Positions 54,097 through 62,918 of a stretch of 64,000 bases of DNA are shown here, in pieces; within the stretch, counting starts at the first letter, position 1; every line of letters begins with the position of its first letter. A program made the position numbers and the translations under genes. The notes under the pieces were generated by a model. It saw only the letters and a program-made list of their open reading frames with translations, did no database searches and was not told the origin of the DNA. Source of the DNA: Phycisphaera sp. (lineage in GTDB: Bacteria; Planctomycetota; Phycisphaerae; Phycisphaerales; UBA1924); assembly GCA_025916675.1 (NCBI GenBank), contig CP098402.1, positions 1,669,205 through 1,733,204 of the forward strand. The letters run 5' to 3'.

Positions 54097-54555
54097 ATGG
54101 CCGAAGATTCCTTGCCGTTGGTTGAGTTGTACACGGATGGGGCGTGCTCTGGGAACCCCGGGCCCGGGGGGTGGGCGTACATCCTGAAGCATCCGGGGTC
54201 GGGCTCGGAGAAGGAAGCCAACGGCGGGGAGAAGCCCACGACCAATAACCGGATGGAGCTGATGGCGGTGATCCGGGGGCTGGAAGCGTTGGGCAGGCCG
54301 ACGCGGGTGGAGCTGTACTCGGACTCGCAGTATGTGCTCAAGGGGCTCAAGGAGTGGATGGCGGCGTGGAAGAAGCGCGGCTGGAAGACGGCCAGCAAGC
54401 AGCCGGTGAAGAACCAGGATCTGTGGATGCGGCTGGATGAGTTGATGGGCGAGCACACGCTGAGCTTCCACTGGGTGCGAGGGCACAACGACCACCCCGA
54501 GAACGAGCGGGCCGACCGGTTAGCGGTCGCGGCGAGGGACGAGGCGGGGCGATAA
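54097..54555 (+). CDS. rnhA: Ribonuclease HI
   Basis: 152 aa, family length. The D-E-D-D catalytic set is visible: [15 protein letters not shown] (Asp near 14), [16 protein letters not shown] (Glu near 54), [12 protein letters not shown] (Asp near 76) and [15 protein letters not shown] (Asp). Removes RNA from RNA-DNA hybrids. It is 58 bp after the GC-tailed gene and on the same strand as pilus locus 2. Confidence 0.96.
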   Translation: MAEDSLPLVELYTDGACSGNPGPGGWAYILKHPGSGSEKEANGGEKPTTNNRMELMAVIRGLEALGRPTRVELYSDSQYVLKGLKEWMAAWKKRGWKTASKQPVKNQDLWMRLDELMGEHTLSFHWVRGHNDHPENERADRLAVAARDEAGR

Positions 54556-54689
54556 CAGCTTGAATCGGGACATGATGGGACTTTGTGAGAGGGGAGCGCC
54601 GTTACAACCGGCGTTTCTTGCCGTGCCTAGGGGCGTGGTTGCGACAGTGGTGCGCGGATCGCGACGATGGTGAGCGTTGGAGGCCTGCG

Positions 54690-55787
54690 ATGGACGCGGG
54701 CTCCAGGGCGCCCGACGAGGGGGATTTGCGCGTGAACCTGCACGACGTACTCAAGGTGGCTCACAAGGCCAACGCTTCGGACATCCACCTCGTTTCCGGG
54801 CAGCCGCCCGTGATGCGCGTGAACCAGGTGATGACGCCAATGGACTTCCCGGTGATCTCGCAGGAGTCCGGGCGGGCGATCCTGGAAGAGATGGCCCCGC
54901 CCGAGGCCGTGACGACGTTCGACCGACAGAAGGACTCGGACTTCTCGTACGAGGTCGATGGGCTGAGCCGCTACCGCGTGAACGCCCACTTGCAGCGCGG
55001 CCAGGTCGGGCTGTGCTTGCGTGCCATCAAGACCAAGGTGCCGCCGCTGAGCGCGCTGACGCTCCCGGAAGTGATCGCCCGGCTGACCTATCTGCCTCGC
55101 GGGCTTGTGCTGGTGACCGGGGATACTGGTTCTGGCAAGTCGACAACGCTGGCGGCGATGATCCAGGCGATGAACGAGCGGTATCGCAAGCACATCATCA
55201 CGCTCGAGGATCCGGTGGAATACACCTTCGAGAGCGACCACTGCCTCATCGAGCAGCGCGAGCTCGGCCTCGACATGCCGACGTTCTCGAGCGGCCTGAA
55301 GCACGCCTTGCGTCAGGACCCAGACATCGTGCTGGTGGGCGAGATGCGTGACCTTGAGACGACGGCACTGGCTATTAGTGCGGCCGAGACGGGCCACTTG
55401 GTGCTCAGCACGTTGCACACGGTGAACGCGAGCCAGACGGTGGAGCGCATCATCGATATGTACCCGGCCGGGCAGCAGAACCAGATCCGCTCGATGCTTG
55501 CCAACACGCTGCAGGCGGTGGTGAGCCAGACGCTGTTCAGCCGGATCGATGAGCCGGGCATGGTGCCGGCGGTGGAGACGCTGCTGTGCACGCCAGCGGT
55601 TCGGAACCTGATTCGTGAGAACCGGACGTTCGAGATCCCCAACGTGATCGAGACGAACCGTGCGATCGGGATGTCGAGCCTGGATGCTTCGATCGCCGAG
55701 CTGTACTTCAACGGGATTATCTCCAAGGAAGACGCCGTCGCACAGGCGGCCTTCCCGGACAAGCTGGAACGCCAACTCGTTGCCTGA
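54690..55787 (+). CDS. pilT: Type IV pilus retraction-type ATPase (PilT), copy 2
   Basis: 365 aa. LHDVLKVAHKANASDIHLVSG is the PilT N-terminal domain; Walker A GDTGSGKS is at 144-151, Asp box LEDPVEYTF, Walker B IVLVGEMRDLETTALA, His box LVLSTLHTVNASQTVERI and the PilT signature AVRNLIRE. The ATG at 54690 has GGAGG 6 nt upstream; earlier in-frame codons do not fit the family. It differs from copy 1 in locus 1. First gene of locus 2; no PilB-type ATPase follows. Confidence 0.94.
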   Translation: MDAGSRAPDEGDLRVNLHDVLKVAHKANASDIHLVSGQPPVMRVNQVMTPMDFPVISQESGRAILEEMAPPEAVTTFDRQKDSDFSYEVDGLSRYRVNAHLQRGQVGLCLRAIKTKVPPLSALTLPEVIARLTYLPRGLVLVTGDTGSGKSTTLAAMIQAMNERYRKHIITLEDPVEYTFESDHCLIEQRELGLDMPTFSSGLKHALRQDPDIVLVGEMRDLETTALAISAAETGHLVLSTLHTVNASQTVERIIDMYPAGQQNQIRSMLANTLQAVVSQTLFSRIDEPGMVPAVETLLCTPAVRNLIRENRTFEIPNVIETNRAIGMSSLDASIAELYFNGIISKEDAVAQAAFPDKLERQLVA

Positions 55788-55850
55788 TCTGGGTCTTGCC
55801 TGATTCGTTGGGTGCTAGGGGGCATGATGCCCCGAGGGATGTGAGCCGTC

Positions 55851-57077
55851 ATGCCGAACTATCGCTACCAGGTCAAGGGCCCCGGCGGGCAGATCCAGGT
55901 CGGCGTGCTGTCGGCCGATACCGTGCAGACCGCCGCCACGGTGCTGCGCAATCAGGGATTGCACATCCTTGCGGTAAACCCGGTGGGCGGGGGTGCCCAG
56001 CGGAAAGCCATCATGGCCAAGCTGGCCGACCTGAACTCGGGCAAGCCCAACCAGAAGCACGTGCTCGAGTTCACGACGCAACTTGCGGTCATGGTTCGTG
56101 CGGGCATCAACCTGCGTGCATCTCTCGAGGGCATCGAGGACCAGACCCAGCACCGCGGCTTCCGCAAGGTCATCAACCAGCTCCGGACGGACGTGGAGAG
56201 CGGCAAGAGCTTCTCGGAAGCGCTCGCCCGGCACCCGAAGCTCTTCGGGCCGCTTTATGTGAACATGGTCCGGGCTTCGGAGATGGCCGGCTCGTTCAGC
56301 CAGATGCTCGATCGCATCGCGGGCTACATCGGCCAGCAGATCGAGACCCGAAAGATGGTCGTTGGGGCGTCGATCTACCCCGGCATTATCGGAACGATGG
56401 CCGTCGCCGTGACGGTGTTCCTGCTGACGTTCGTTCTTCCCAAGTTCAAGGCGGTGTTCGAGGGCAAGGAAGACGCGCTGCCCGCGTCGACCAAGTTCCT
56501 GATGGGCCTCAGCGAGTTCTTGCAGGTCCAGTGGCCTTATCTGGTCGCGGGCCTGTTCGGTCTGGGCGTTGCGGGCTTCCTGGCCATCAAGACCGAGCCC
56601 GGCGGCCTGCTGGTCGACCGCATGAAGCTGACGCTCCCGGTGTTCAAGAACATGTTCCGCTCGCTGTACATCAGCCGCAGCCTGCACACCAAGGGGCAGC
56701 TCATCAACGCGGGCGTGCCGATGCTGGACACGCTGGCGATCACCGGCGACATCTCTGGCAACCGCCTGTACAAGGCGATGTGGCGCAACGTGTACATGTC
56801 GGTGAAGCAGGGTAAGAAGATCAGCCTGCCGCTGAGCAAGACCACCCTGCTGCCCCGGGCCGTCGTGCAGATGATTTCTGCCGGTGAGGAATCGGGTAAG
56901 CTCGGTGAGGTGCTCGACGAGGTCTCGGTCTATTACGCGAAGCAGCTCAAGGACCAGATCAAGGCCGTGACGAGCCTGATCGAGCCGATCATGATCATTG
57001 TTATGGGCGGCATCGTCGGCTTCATCGCTATGGCCATCATCCTGCCCATCTTCCGGATGAGCCAGATCGTGAACTGA
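55851..57077 (+). CDS. pilC: Type IV pilus / type II secretion platform protein (PilC/GspF), copy 2
   Basis: 408 aa. The N-terminus MPNYRYQVKGPGGQIQVGVL is of GspF type. Two T2SSF domains (HVLEFTTQLAVMVRAGINLRASL and LHTKGQLINAGVPMLDTLAI) each have the G-K-S/K-I-S and R-A-x-x-M motifs plus three hydrophobic helices near 168-195, 225-250 and 375-400. It is 63 bp after pilT2. A second copy of a protein that usually occurs once per system. Confidence 0.93.
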   Translation: MPNYRYQVKGPGGQIQVGVLSADTVQTAATVLRNQGLHILAVNPVGGGAQRKAIMAKLADLNSGKPNQKHVLEFTTQLAVMVRAGINLRASLEGIEDQTQHRGFRKVINQLRTDVESGKSFSEALARHPKLFGPLYVNMVRASEMAGSFSQMLDRIAGYIGQQIETRKMVVGASIYPGIIGTMAVAVTVFLLTFVLPKFKAVFEGKEDALPASTKFLMGLSEFLQVQWPYLVAGLFGLGVAGFLAIKTEPGGLLVDRMKLTLPVFKNMFRSLYISRSLHTKGQLINAGVPMLDTLAITGDISGNRLYKAMWRNVYMSVKQGKKISLPLSKTTLLPRAVVQMISAGEESGKLGEVLDEVSVYYAKQLKDQIKAVTSLIEPIMIIVMGGIVGFIAMAIILPIFRMSQIVN

Positions 57078-57148
57078 TCGGGCCTTTGGAATGGAAGGTT
57101 GACCTTGGAGGGGGCCCGCGGGCCCCACCCTTGTATTGGAGGTGTCTC

Positions 57149-57841
57149 GTGGTTCGTGGCCTCAGCCAACCCGGTCGGAGTCTCCGTCGCCGTCGCGCTC
57201 GTGGCTTCACGCTCATCGAGACGGCCCTGGCCACGGTAATCATCGGTGTTGGTGTCGTCGCCATCGTCGAGGCGCACCAGGCCTTCATGCGCAGCAACCA
57301 GTGGTCGACGCACGCGGCGACGGCCACCTTCCTGGGCGGGGAGATCCGTGAGTACACGTTAGCCTTGCCCCGGCACGATCCGGTGACCGGGCTTCGCATC
57401 GTTGGTGGTGACGTCGAGGGCTGGGGCCCCGAACCCGGCGAAACGCTGGTTGAGGACTTCGACGACCTGGACGACTTCGATGGCCTGAGCTTCGCCTTCA
57501 ATGGCACGCCGGGCTTCGCTGATGATGATGACCTGCCCGGGCCGCTCGACGCGTTTGGCCTGGTCATTCCCGAAATCTTCGCCGACGGCTCGGTCATGCT
57601 CGACCCCGACGGCAACCCGGTCCCCATGCAGGGCTGGACGCAGACGGTGCGGGTGGTGAAGGTCCACCCGACCGACCCGACGCTCGAACTCACGCCCGAT
57701 TTCGTCGAGGCACCGGTTGGTGCTTCGGCGGGCATCGCCATCGATGAGTTCCCGCTGAAGGTCGAAGTGACCGTGACCTACGAGGGGCCGTTCGTAACCG
57801 CGCCGGTGGAAGTCACCCGTGTGGTGTGGATCGTGCCCTGA
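57149..57841 (+). CDS. Prepilin-type protein, PilV-like (locus 2)
   Basis: 230 aa. GTG start with GGAGGT 5 nt upstream. A basic leader (VRGLSQPGRSLRRRRARG) leads to the motif GFTLIETALATVIIGVGVVAIVEA. The soluble part is acidic, with EDFDDLDDFDGLSFAF and DDDDLPGPLDAFG. Pseudopilin-length or slightly long. The 16-bp palindrome ggggcccgcgggcccc (57112-57127) sits in the 71-bp leader after pilC2. It is directly adjacent to the 969-aa gene. Confidence 0.75.
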   Translation: MVRGLSQPGRSLRRRRARGFTLIETALATVIIGVGVVAIVEAHQAFMRSNQWSTHAATATFLGGEIREYTLALPRHDPVTGLRIVGGDVEGWGPEPGETLVEDFDDLDDFDGLSFAFNGTPGFADDDDLPGPLDAFGLVIPEIFADGSVMLDPDGNPVPMQGWTQTVRVVKVHPTDPTLELTPDFVEAPVGASAGIAIDEFPLKVEVTVTYEGPFVTAPVEVTRVVWIVP

Positions 57842-57868
57842 ATGGGATCACGCCGGAAGGAAGTAATG

Positions 57869-60778
57869 ATGAAGCCAACCCGAACGACCGCCCGCTCAGG
57901 ACGCCGACGCCTCGGCCCGCGCCGCCGTGGTGTGGTGTCGGTGTTGTCGATGATGTTCCTGATCCTGTTTGGGTCTCTGGCCGCGGCGATGGCCGTCGTG
58001 AGCCAGGGCAACCTGAGGACCGCCGCAGCGCACCTGCACGTGAGCCGAGCGATGAGTTCCGCCGAGACGGGATTGTCCATCGCCGAGGGACGCCTGGATG
58101 AGGCCGTGACCCGCTTCGTGATCGACCGCGGCCGGATCGACCAGACCCTGGGCGAGCAGATGTGGATCGGGGCCATTCCGGCCGACGTAGACACGGTTGT
58201 GCGTGCGTTGCCCAGCGGTGACGTGCCCACGGGTGTCGCGAACGGTTTGGCGATCATCCACGATGACGATCAGAACACGGTGAACATCGACGGGATCGTG
58301 GCTCCGATCTTGGGAGCGGCTCCTATCGACGTAGACCTTACCCTGTTCGCCGAGGACAACTGGCTGTACACGCCCGCGGTTGGCCTTGTACCGCAGGACC
58401 CTGACGCGGACCCGCGTGGACAGGCATACCAGATTACCTATGCCCCGCTGGCCAATGGCACGGATATCCGCATCATCGTGACGGGCTTCGACTTCGACCA
58501 CATGCGCGGCGGTGTGCCACTGACGCGGACGATCAGCAAAGACTTCCGCATGGCCAAACGTGTGGAGCACACGGTGATCTCGCCCAACAAGATTATGATC
58601 GGCAAGAACGTCATGATCGATGGCGACTTAGGCTCGACCTTTACCGACATGACCTACAACTTCGGTGACCCGATGCTGATGCGTTCGGACTTCCGCCACT
58701 TGCACCCCGATCTGGACGAGAAGCTCGATGCGCTGAACGTGAACATCTCGCGGTGGGACATCGACAACGACAACCGGATGCGCGTGGGGCACCCCGACGA
58801 GGGCCAGGGCGCGGGCCTTGATCTGGACGGGGATGGCACCGCCGACGAGAGCGCGCTGGATGTCAACAACGACGGGTACATCGATGAGTTCGATCTGTTC
58901 TTGAAGTTCTACGACACCAACGGCGATGGCCGTGTGGCGCTCTCCGACGCATTGCGTGCTGGTACGCCTGGCGAGTTTGCCACCGCGGAATTCATCGATG
59001 GCTCGGGGCGATCGGTCGACGATTCGCTCGCGCTGCTGATTGACAGCGCGAAGCCCGACCGCAACCGCAACGGCGTGCATGGATTCGTGGACATCAACGG
59101 CGATGGTGTCTGGCAGCCCGGCGATGAGCCGCTGCAAGACGTCGACCCGTACTCGGGTTTGTTCGCGGATCAGGTGTTGGGCTATCGCGATGGGTTCATC
59201 GATGGCCGCGACTTGTACCGCAAGGTCGATGGCACGCTTTCCTTCCGTGCGAACCGGAGCGACTGGGAGAGCTTCCAGGGACCGGTCGAGGAGCGGCTGC
59301 AGGGCCCGATCGATCCGGACGAGGACGCGGCGATGACCTTCGGCGCCACCGAAGACAGCCTGCCCGAGCTGACGACCGACCGGTTTACCAAGGCCAAGGA
59401 TCAGATCATCGTGGGCACAGCCAACGGTGATCCGTTCTTACTCCAGGCAGCGCAAAACCTTGGCCTGGGCACAATCGCCGAACTCTTGGTGTATGTGGAG
59501 ACCGGTACCGACCCGGACGCACCCCAGTTCCATCGTCTTGATCCCGACCTGGATGGTGATGGTCGGCCGGATAACTGGGCCACGGCGTATTTCGAGAAGT
59601 CGCCGTTTAATAGCCCGAACTTCACCGACTGGTACTACCGCCCCGTGTTTATCAACATGACGTTCAAGGACGCCGTGCTGGATCCGGGATTGAACGCGCT
59701 ATTCATCAACTGCACGTTCGTGGGCATCACGTATGTCCGGACCGAATCGAACAATGAGCATCTGAACTGGGAACTATACGGCAAGATGAGCTACGACAGC
59801 GGCTTGGGACGCCCGCAGCCCGATGCGCCACGCGTGGCGGTGCTCGACCCGACCGAGTACCCCGATGATGTGCTGCCGGCCACGGCCTTGCCCCCGGCGC
59901 AGGGGTTCTTCATCCCGCAGAACCCGTTCACGCAAGCGCTGGACAAAGCGGACTTCCTGAAGAACTCGCGCCCGGTGAACTTCGACGACCTGCTCGAACC
60001 GATCGTGATCGGCGGCCGCCGGGTGACCGACACCAAGCTGATCTCCAACAACATCCGCTTCCACGACTGCATGTTCATCGGCTCGATCGTTTCGGACACG
60101 CCCTTGCAGTACACACCCACGCGGAACAAGCTGCAATACACGGGCGCGACTCGCTTCTTGCGCGAGCACCCGGATCCCGACAAGCAATCGGACGAGCGGT
60201 ATCGCCCCGATAGTGACGATGAGGAATTGATCGACCTGTCCAGCATGATGCTGCCGGGGTATTCGGTCGACCTGGGCACGTTCAACAGCCCGCCCACGCA
60301 GGACGTGCAGCTCGGCGGCGTGATTGTGGCGGGCGTCATGGACATCCGCGGGAACGCGTCGATCGATGGCGCTCTGCTGATGACGTTCAAGCCCCAGCCG
60401 GGCGTCGCGCCGCTGGTCGATCAGTTTGGCGTGCCCGTGGGTAACCCCGCGATGTTCAACACGACGCTTGGGTACTTCGGGCCCGACGACGGTGATTCGG
60501 AATCTCTGGACCCGTCGACGCTACCCGAAGCGATGGCGGTCGATCCGGTGACCGGCGAGCTGCGCATGCAGAAGATCGTGGGCTACGACACCGACGGTGA
60601 CGGCCTGGCCGACGTGGCACACGACCAGACCCCACCTGATGGTGCCGTTCCGGTGCCGTTTTATGGGTACGGCCGTGTGTACCTGAAGTTTAACCCGGAC
60701 ATGACGCTGCCCGACGGCATCATGCTGCCCGTGCAGCTCCAGTTGCAGCGCGGCTCGTACCAGGAGGGTCGCCCGTGA
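57869..60778 (+). CDS. Large pilus-associated protein with PilX-like N-terminus and EF-hand-like Ca2+ loops
   Basis: 969 aa. A very basic leader precedes GVVSVLSMMFLILFGSLAAA, a PilX-type N-terminal helix without Glu at +5, followed by amphipathic SAETGLSIAEGRL. The soluble part has Ca2+-loop segments: DLDGDGTADESALDVNNDGYIDEFD and DTNGDGRVALSD at about 317-364, DINGDGVWQPGD near 408, DLDGDGRPD near 560 and DTDGDGLAD near 907. The second of two ATGs (57869) is best spaced from AGGA. It overlaps the next pilin gene by GTGA. A Ca-dependent pilus tip or adhesive subunit is an inference. Confidence 0.68.
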   Translation: MKPTRTTARSGRRRLGPRRRGVVSVLSMMFLILFGSLAAAMAVVSQGNLRTAAAHLHVSRAMSSAETGLSIAEGRLDEAVTRFVIDRGRIDQTLGEQMWIGAIPADVDTVVRALPSGDVPTGVANGLAIIHDDDQNTVNIDGIVAPILGAAPIDVDLTLFAEDNWLYTPAVGLVPQDPDADPRGQAYQITYAPLANGTDIRIIVTGFDFDHMRGGVPLTRTISKDFRMAKRVEHTVISPNKIMIGKNVMIDGDLGSTFTDMTYNFGDPMLMRSDFRHLHPDLDEKLDALNVNISRWDIDNDNRMRVGHPDEGQGAGLDLDGDGTADESALDVNNDGYIDEFDLFLKFYDTNGDGRVALSDALRAGTPGEFATAEFIDGSGRSVDDSLALLIDSAKPDRNRNGVHGFVDINGDGVWQPGDEPLQDVDPYSGLFADQVLGYRDGFIDGRDLYRKVDGTLSFRANRSDWESFQGPVEERLQGPIDPDEDAAMTFGATEDSLPELTTDRFTKAKDQIIVGTANGDPFLLQAAQNLGLGTIAELLVYVETGTDPDAPQFHRLDPDLDGDGRPDNWATAYFEKSPFNSPNFTDWYYRPVFINMTFKDAVLDPGLNALFINCTFVGITYVRTESNNEHLNWELYGKMSYDSGLGRPQPDAPRVAVLDPTEYPDDVLPATALPPAQGFFIPQNPFTQALDKADFLKNSRPVNFDDLLEPIVIGGRRVTDTKLISNNIRFHDCMFIGSIVSDTPLQYTPTRNKLQYTGATRFLREHPDPDKQSDERYRPDSDDEELIDLSSMMLPGYSVDLGTFNSPPTQDVQLGGVIVAGVMDIRGNASIDGALLMTFKPQPGVAPLVDQFGVPVGNPAMFNTTLGYFGPDDGDSESLDPSTLPEAMAVDPVTGELRMQKIVGYDTDGDGLADVAHDQTPPDGAVPVPFYGYGRVYLKFNPDMTLPDGIMLPVQLQLQRGSYQEGRP

Positions 60779-61416
60779 AGCATCGCACTCGTTCGCCTCG
60801 ACAATTGCATGCCGCTGCCGCTGGCGGCTTCAGCCTGATTGAGATGATGGTGGCCCTGGCGATTAGCGCCGCGCTGCTGACGGCCTCACTCGCGGCGCTC
60901 GATACCAGCTTTAAGAGCTACCAGCAGACGAGCGAAACCGCCTCGACGCACGTCGTGACGCGCATCGTGACGCATCGTGTGCTCACGATGATCCGGACGG
61001 GTCGCGAGTTTGCGCCCTATCCCATCGACGTGCTCGATCAGACGCAGAACCCGATGTTCACCAACACCATCGAGTTCCTGTCGGCCGAGGACGAGGCGAC
61101 GAACTTCCGTGAGGTGACCCGGATCTTTGCCGAGCTCGATCCCGATGCGACCGATGGCTCGCAGCGCCTGATGCTCACGCTCGACGAGTTTACCGATGGT
61201 ATCCTGACGTCGAGCGAGACGAGGCCGCTGCTGCGCGGCGTGCTGGACGCCACGTTCACGCTCGAATACGACATTGGCCCCCAGCTGCGCCGGGCGACGA
61301 TGGACCTGACCGTTGAGGCCAGCGACATCGGCGACGCCGGGCTGGACACGAACTGGGACACGCCCAGCCTGCGGCTGGTGGCGAGCGCGTCTCCGCGGCG
61401 GCTCAGGGATCGATAG
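60775..61416 (+). CDS. Prepilin-type protein, PilW/GspJ-like (locus 2)
   Basis: 213 aa. GTG start in a GTGA overlap with the 969-aa gene (60775-60778), with GGAGGG upstream. The class III motif is GGFSLIEMMVALAISAALLTASL at about 17-39, followed by DTSFKSYQQTSETASTHVV. The rest resembles minor pilin/GspJ-type proteins in length and in a late LRRATMDLTVEASD strand. Last gene of locus 2; a terminator follows 24 bp later. Confidence 0.76.
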   Translation: MKHRTRSPRQLHAAAAGGFSLIEMMVALAISAALLTASLAALDTSFKSYQQTSETASTHVVTRIVTHRVLTMIRTGREFAPYPIDVLDQTQNPMFTNTIEFLSAEDEATNFREVTRIFAELDPDATDGSQRLMLTLDEFTDGILTSSETRPLLRGVLDATFTLEYDIGPQLRRATMDLTVEASDIGDAGLDTNWDTPSLRLVASASPRRLRDR

Positions 61417-61440
61417 GGACCACGCGAGCGGCTCGAAATT

Positions 61441-61466
61441 GGCCCGGGTTCCGCCCGGGCCTTTTT
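61441..61466 (+). terminator. Rho-independent terminator after pilus locus 2
   Basis: Perfect 8-bp stem ggcccggg (61441-61448) / cccgggcc (61454-61461), loop ttccg, followed directly by five T residues (61462-61466). It separates the pilus genes from dnaX. Confidence 0.9.
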
Positions 61467-61496
61467 GTGTCATGGCAATGCTCCTACCCTGCCCGC

Positions 61497-62633
61497 ATGG
61501 CCTACACCGCCCTCGCCCGCCGCTATCGGAGTCAGGATTTTGAGACCGTCGTGGGTCAGGAGGCGGTCGCGCGCACCCTGGCCAAGGCGATCGAGCAGGG
61601 GCGTGTGGGGCACGCGTACCTGTTCTGCGGCACGCGGGGGGTGGGCAAGACCTCGATGGCCCGGATCTTTGCCAAGGCCCTGGCCGGGGGCACAGAGGAC
61701 ACCGACGCCGCCATCATGGCCGGGCAGGACAGCGACGTCATCGAGATCGACGCGGCAAGCAACCGGGGCGTTGACAACGCGCGGGAGTTGATCGCCAACG
61801 CGGGGTACATGCCGCTGCGGGGCAAGCTCAAGGTCTACATCATCGACGAGGTCCACATGCTGACCAAGGAGGCGTTCAACACCCTCCTGAAGACGATGGA
61901 AGAGCCGCCCGACCACGTCAAGTTCATCCTGTGCACGACCGAGGCGAACAAGGTTCCCCCCACCATCCAGAGCCGGTGCCAGCGGTTCGACTTCCGGATG
62001 ATCTCGGCCAACCGCATCGCCGACCACCTGCGAGAAGTCAGCGAGAAGGAGGGCGTGCAGGCGGACGATGACCTGTTGGCCGCCGTGGCACGTCTGGGCG
62101 CGGGATCAATGCGCGATGCGCTCAGCCTCCTCGATCGGCTGATGGCGGCTGGGGACAAGAAACTCACCCTGGCACGGCTGGAAGAGTTGCTGGGCTTGCC
62201 CGATCGTGAATTGATTGGCAAGGTGATCGATGCGATCGCGTCGAGTGATACTCGGCAGGCTCTGGAGGCCGGGGACGAGTTGCTCGGTCTGGGCATCGGA
62301 CCCGAACTGGCGCTCGAGACGCTGGCGAATCGGCTCCGGGATCTGATGATTCTCGGTGTGTGTGGCCCGGAAACAACGCTTGTTGAGTTGTCCGATGCCG
62401 CCAGGCAGAGCGAGACCCAACGGGCGGGCAACTTCGATGCCCCAGCGCTCTCGCACATGATCGCGCTCTGCGAGACCGCCCAGCGGGTGTGCCGGGAGAG
62501 CCCGGCACCACGAGCGATGTTCGATGCGGCGCTGGTGCGGCTGGCGATGGCCGAACGATTCGCCGACCTGACGGCCCTTGCCTCGGGCGGTGGTGCAAGC
62601 CGGGTCCCGGAGATGTCGCGGGGAAAAGCCTGA
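61497..62633 (+). CDS. dnaX: DNA polymerase III subunit gamma (short DnaX form; frame-0 end)
   Basis: 378 aa in frame 0. Clamp-loader ATPase: YRSQDFETVVGQEAV, Walker A GTRGVGKTS near 44, IIDEVHMLT (DExH), sensor 1 LCTTEANKVP, SRCQRFDF, then the DnaX central and collar regions (DLMILGVCG). The four zinc cysteines of the usual DnaX metal site are absent from the stretch after Walker A. The stop comes two codons after a slippery heptamer, and the natural continuation is in the -1 frame (see 62627-62863). Start 61497 fits the family N-terminus MAYTALARRYR. Confidence 0.93.
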   Translation: MAYTALARRYRSQDFETVVGQEAVARTLAKAIEQGRVGHAYLFCGTRGVGKTSMARIFAKALAGGTEDTDAAIMAGQDSDVIEIDAASNRGVDNARELIANAGYMPLRGKLKVYIIDEVHMLTKEAFNTLLKTMEEPPDHVKFILCTTEANKVPPTIQSRCQRFDFRMISANRIADHLREVSEKEGVQADDDLLAAVARLGAGSMRDALSLLDRLMAAGDKKLTLARLEELLGLPDRELIGKVIDAIASSDTRQALEAGDELLGLGIGPELALETLANRLRDLMILGVCGPETTLVELSDAARQSETQRAGNFDAPALSHMIALCETAQRVCRESPAPRAMFDAALVRLAMAERFADLTALASGGGASRVPEMSRGKA

Positions 62634-62667
62634 GGCCGGCGGCCGCTCCACCAAGCCCCCCGCTGGC
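62621..62667 (+). promoter_or_regulatory. Predicted programmed -1 ribosomal frameshift signal in dnaX
   Basis: Slippery heptamer G GGA AAA (62621-62627) in frame 0, of canonical X XXY YYZ form. An SD-like GGAG (62609-62612) lies 8 nt upstream. A stem of 8 bp (62635-62642 gccggcgg with 62660-62667 ccgctggc, one G-U) begins 7 nt downstream, the usual position for a stimulatory hairpin. Frame-0 TGA is at 62631-62633. Confidence 0.75.
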
Positions 62668-62863
62668 ACCCCAACCAACACCGCCCGCAACTCGATCTGC
62701 CCCTGCCTCTACCCCTATTGAGGTCGAGCCCAAGCCGCAGCCACGCCCGCAACCCGATCCCGAATCGGTGCCCACGGGCCCGGCCTTGCATGACCATGCC
62801 CTTGTTCGCAAGGCCCGGGAGCTGTTTGCGCCCGAGGAATCGCGGGGTCCGGACGGGGTCTAA
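62627..62863 (+). CDS. dnaX: -1 frame tail giving the long (tau-like) DnaX form
   Basis: Reading frame -1 relative to dnaX; open from before the heptamer to TAA at 62861-62863, adding 78 residues after the slippage site (total about 455 aa). The tail is Pro/Ala-rich (PAAAPPSPPLAPQPTPPATR) and ends with HDHALVRKARELFAPEE, which resembles the C-terminal conserved H-P-L-V-x-x-A-x-E-L-F motif of bacterial DnaX proteins. It is too short to hold the E. coli tau domain V. Could also be read as a simple frameshift mutation; the signal at 62621 argues otherwise. Confidence 0.7.
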   Translation, partial: SLRPAAAPPSPPLAPQPTPPATRSAPASTPIEVEPKPQPRPQPDPESVPTGPALHDHALVRKARELFAPEESRGPDGV

Positions 62864-62918
62864 CCTCTGCAACATCGGTGTTTCGTTCACGTCTCGCTTG
62901 TACCCGCGGAGCCCTCCC

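Noticed and set aside
57112-57127. 16-bp palindrome as a terminator after pilC2
   Set aside because: Self-complementary with no loop and no T-run, and the next pilus gene follows at once; noted only in that gene's entry.
62489-62620. Separate gene in the -1 frame starting at 62489
   Set aside because: The stretch before the heptamer is a shadow of dnaX; only the part after the slippage site looks like a DnaX tail.
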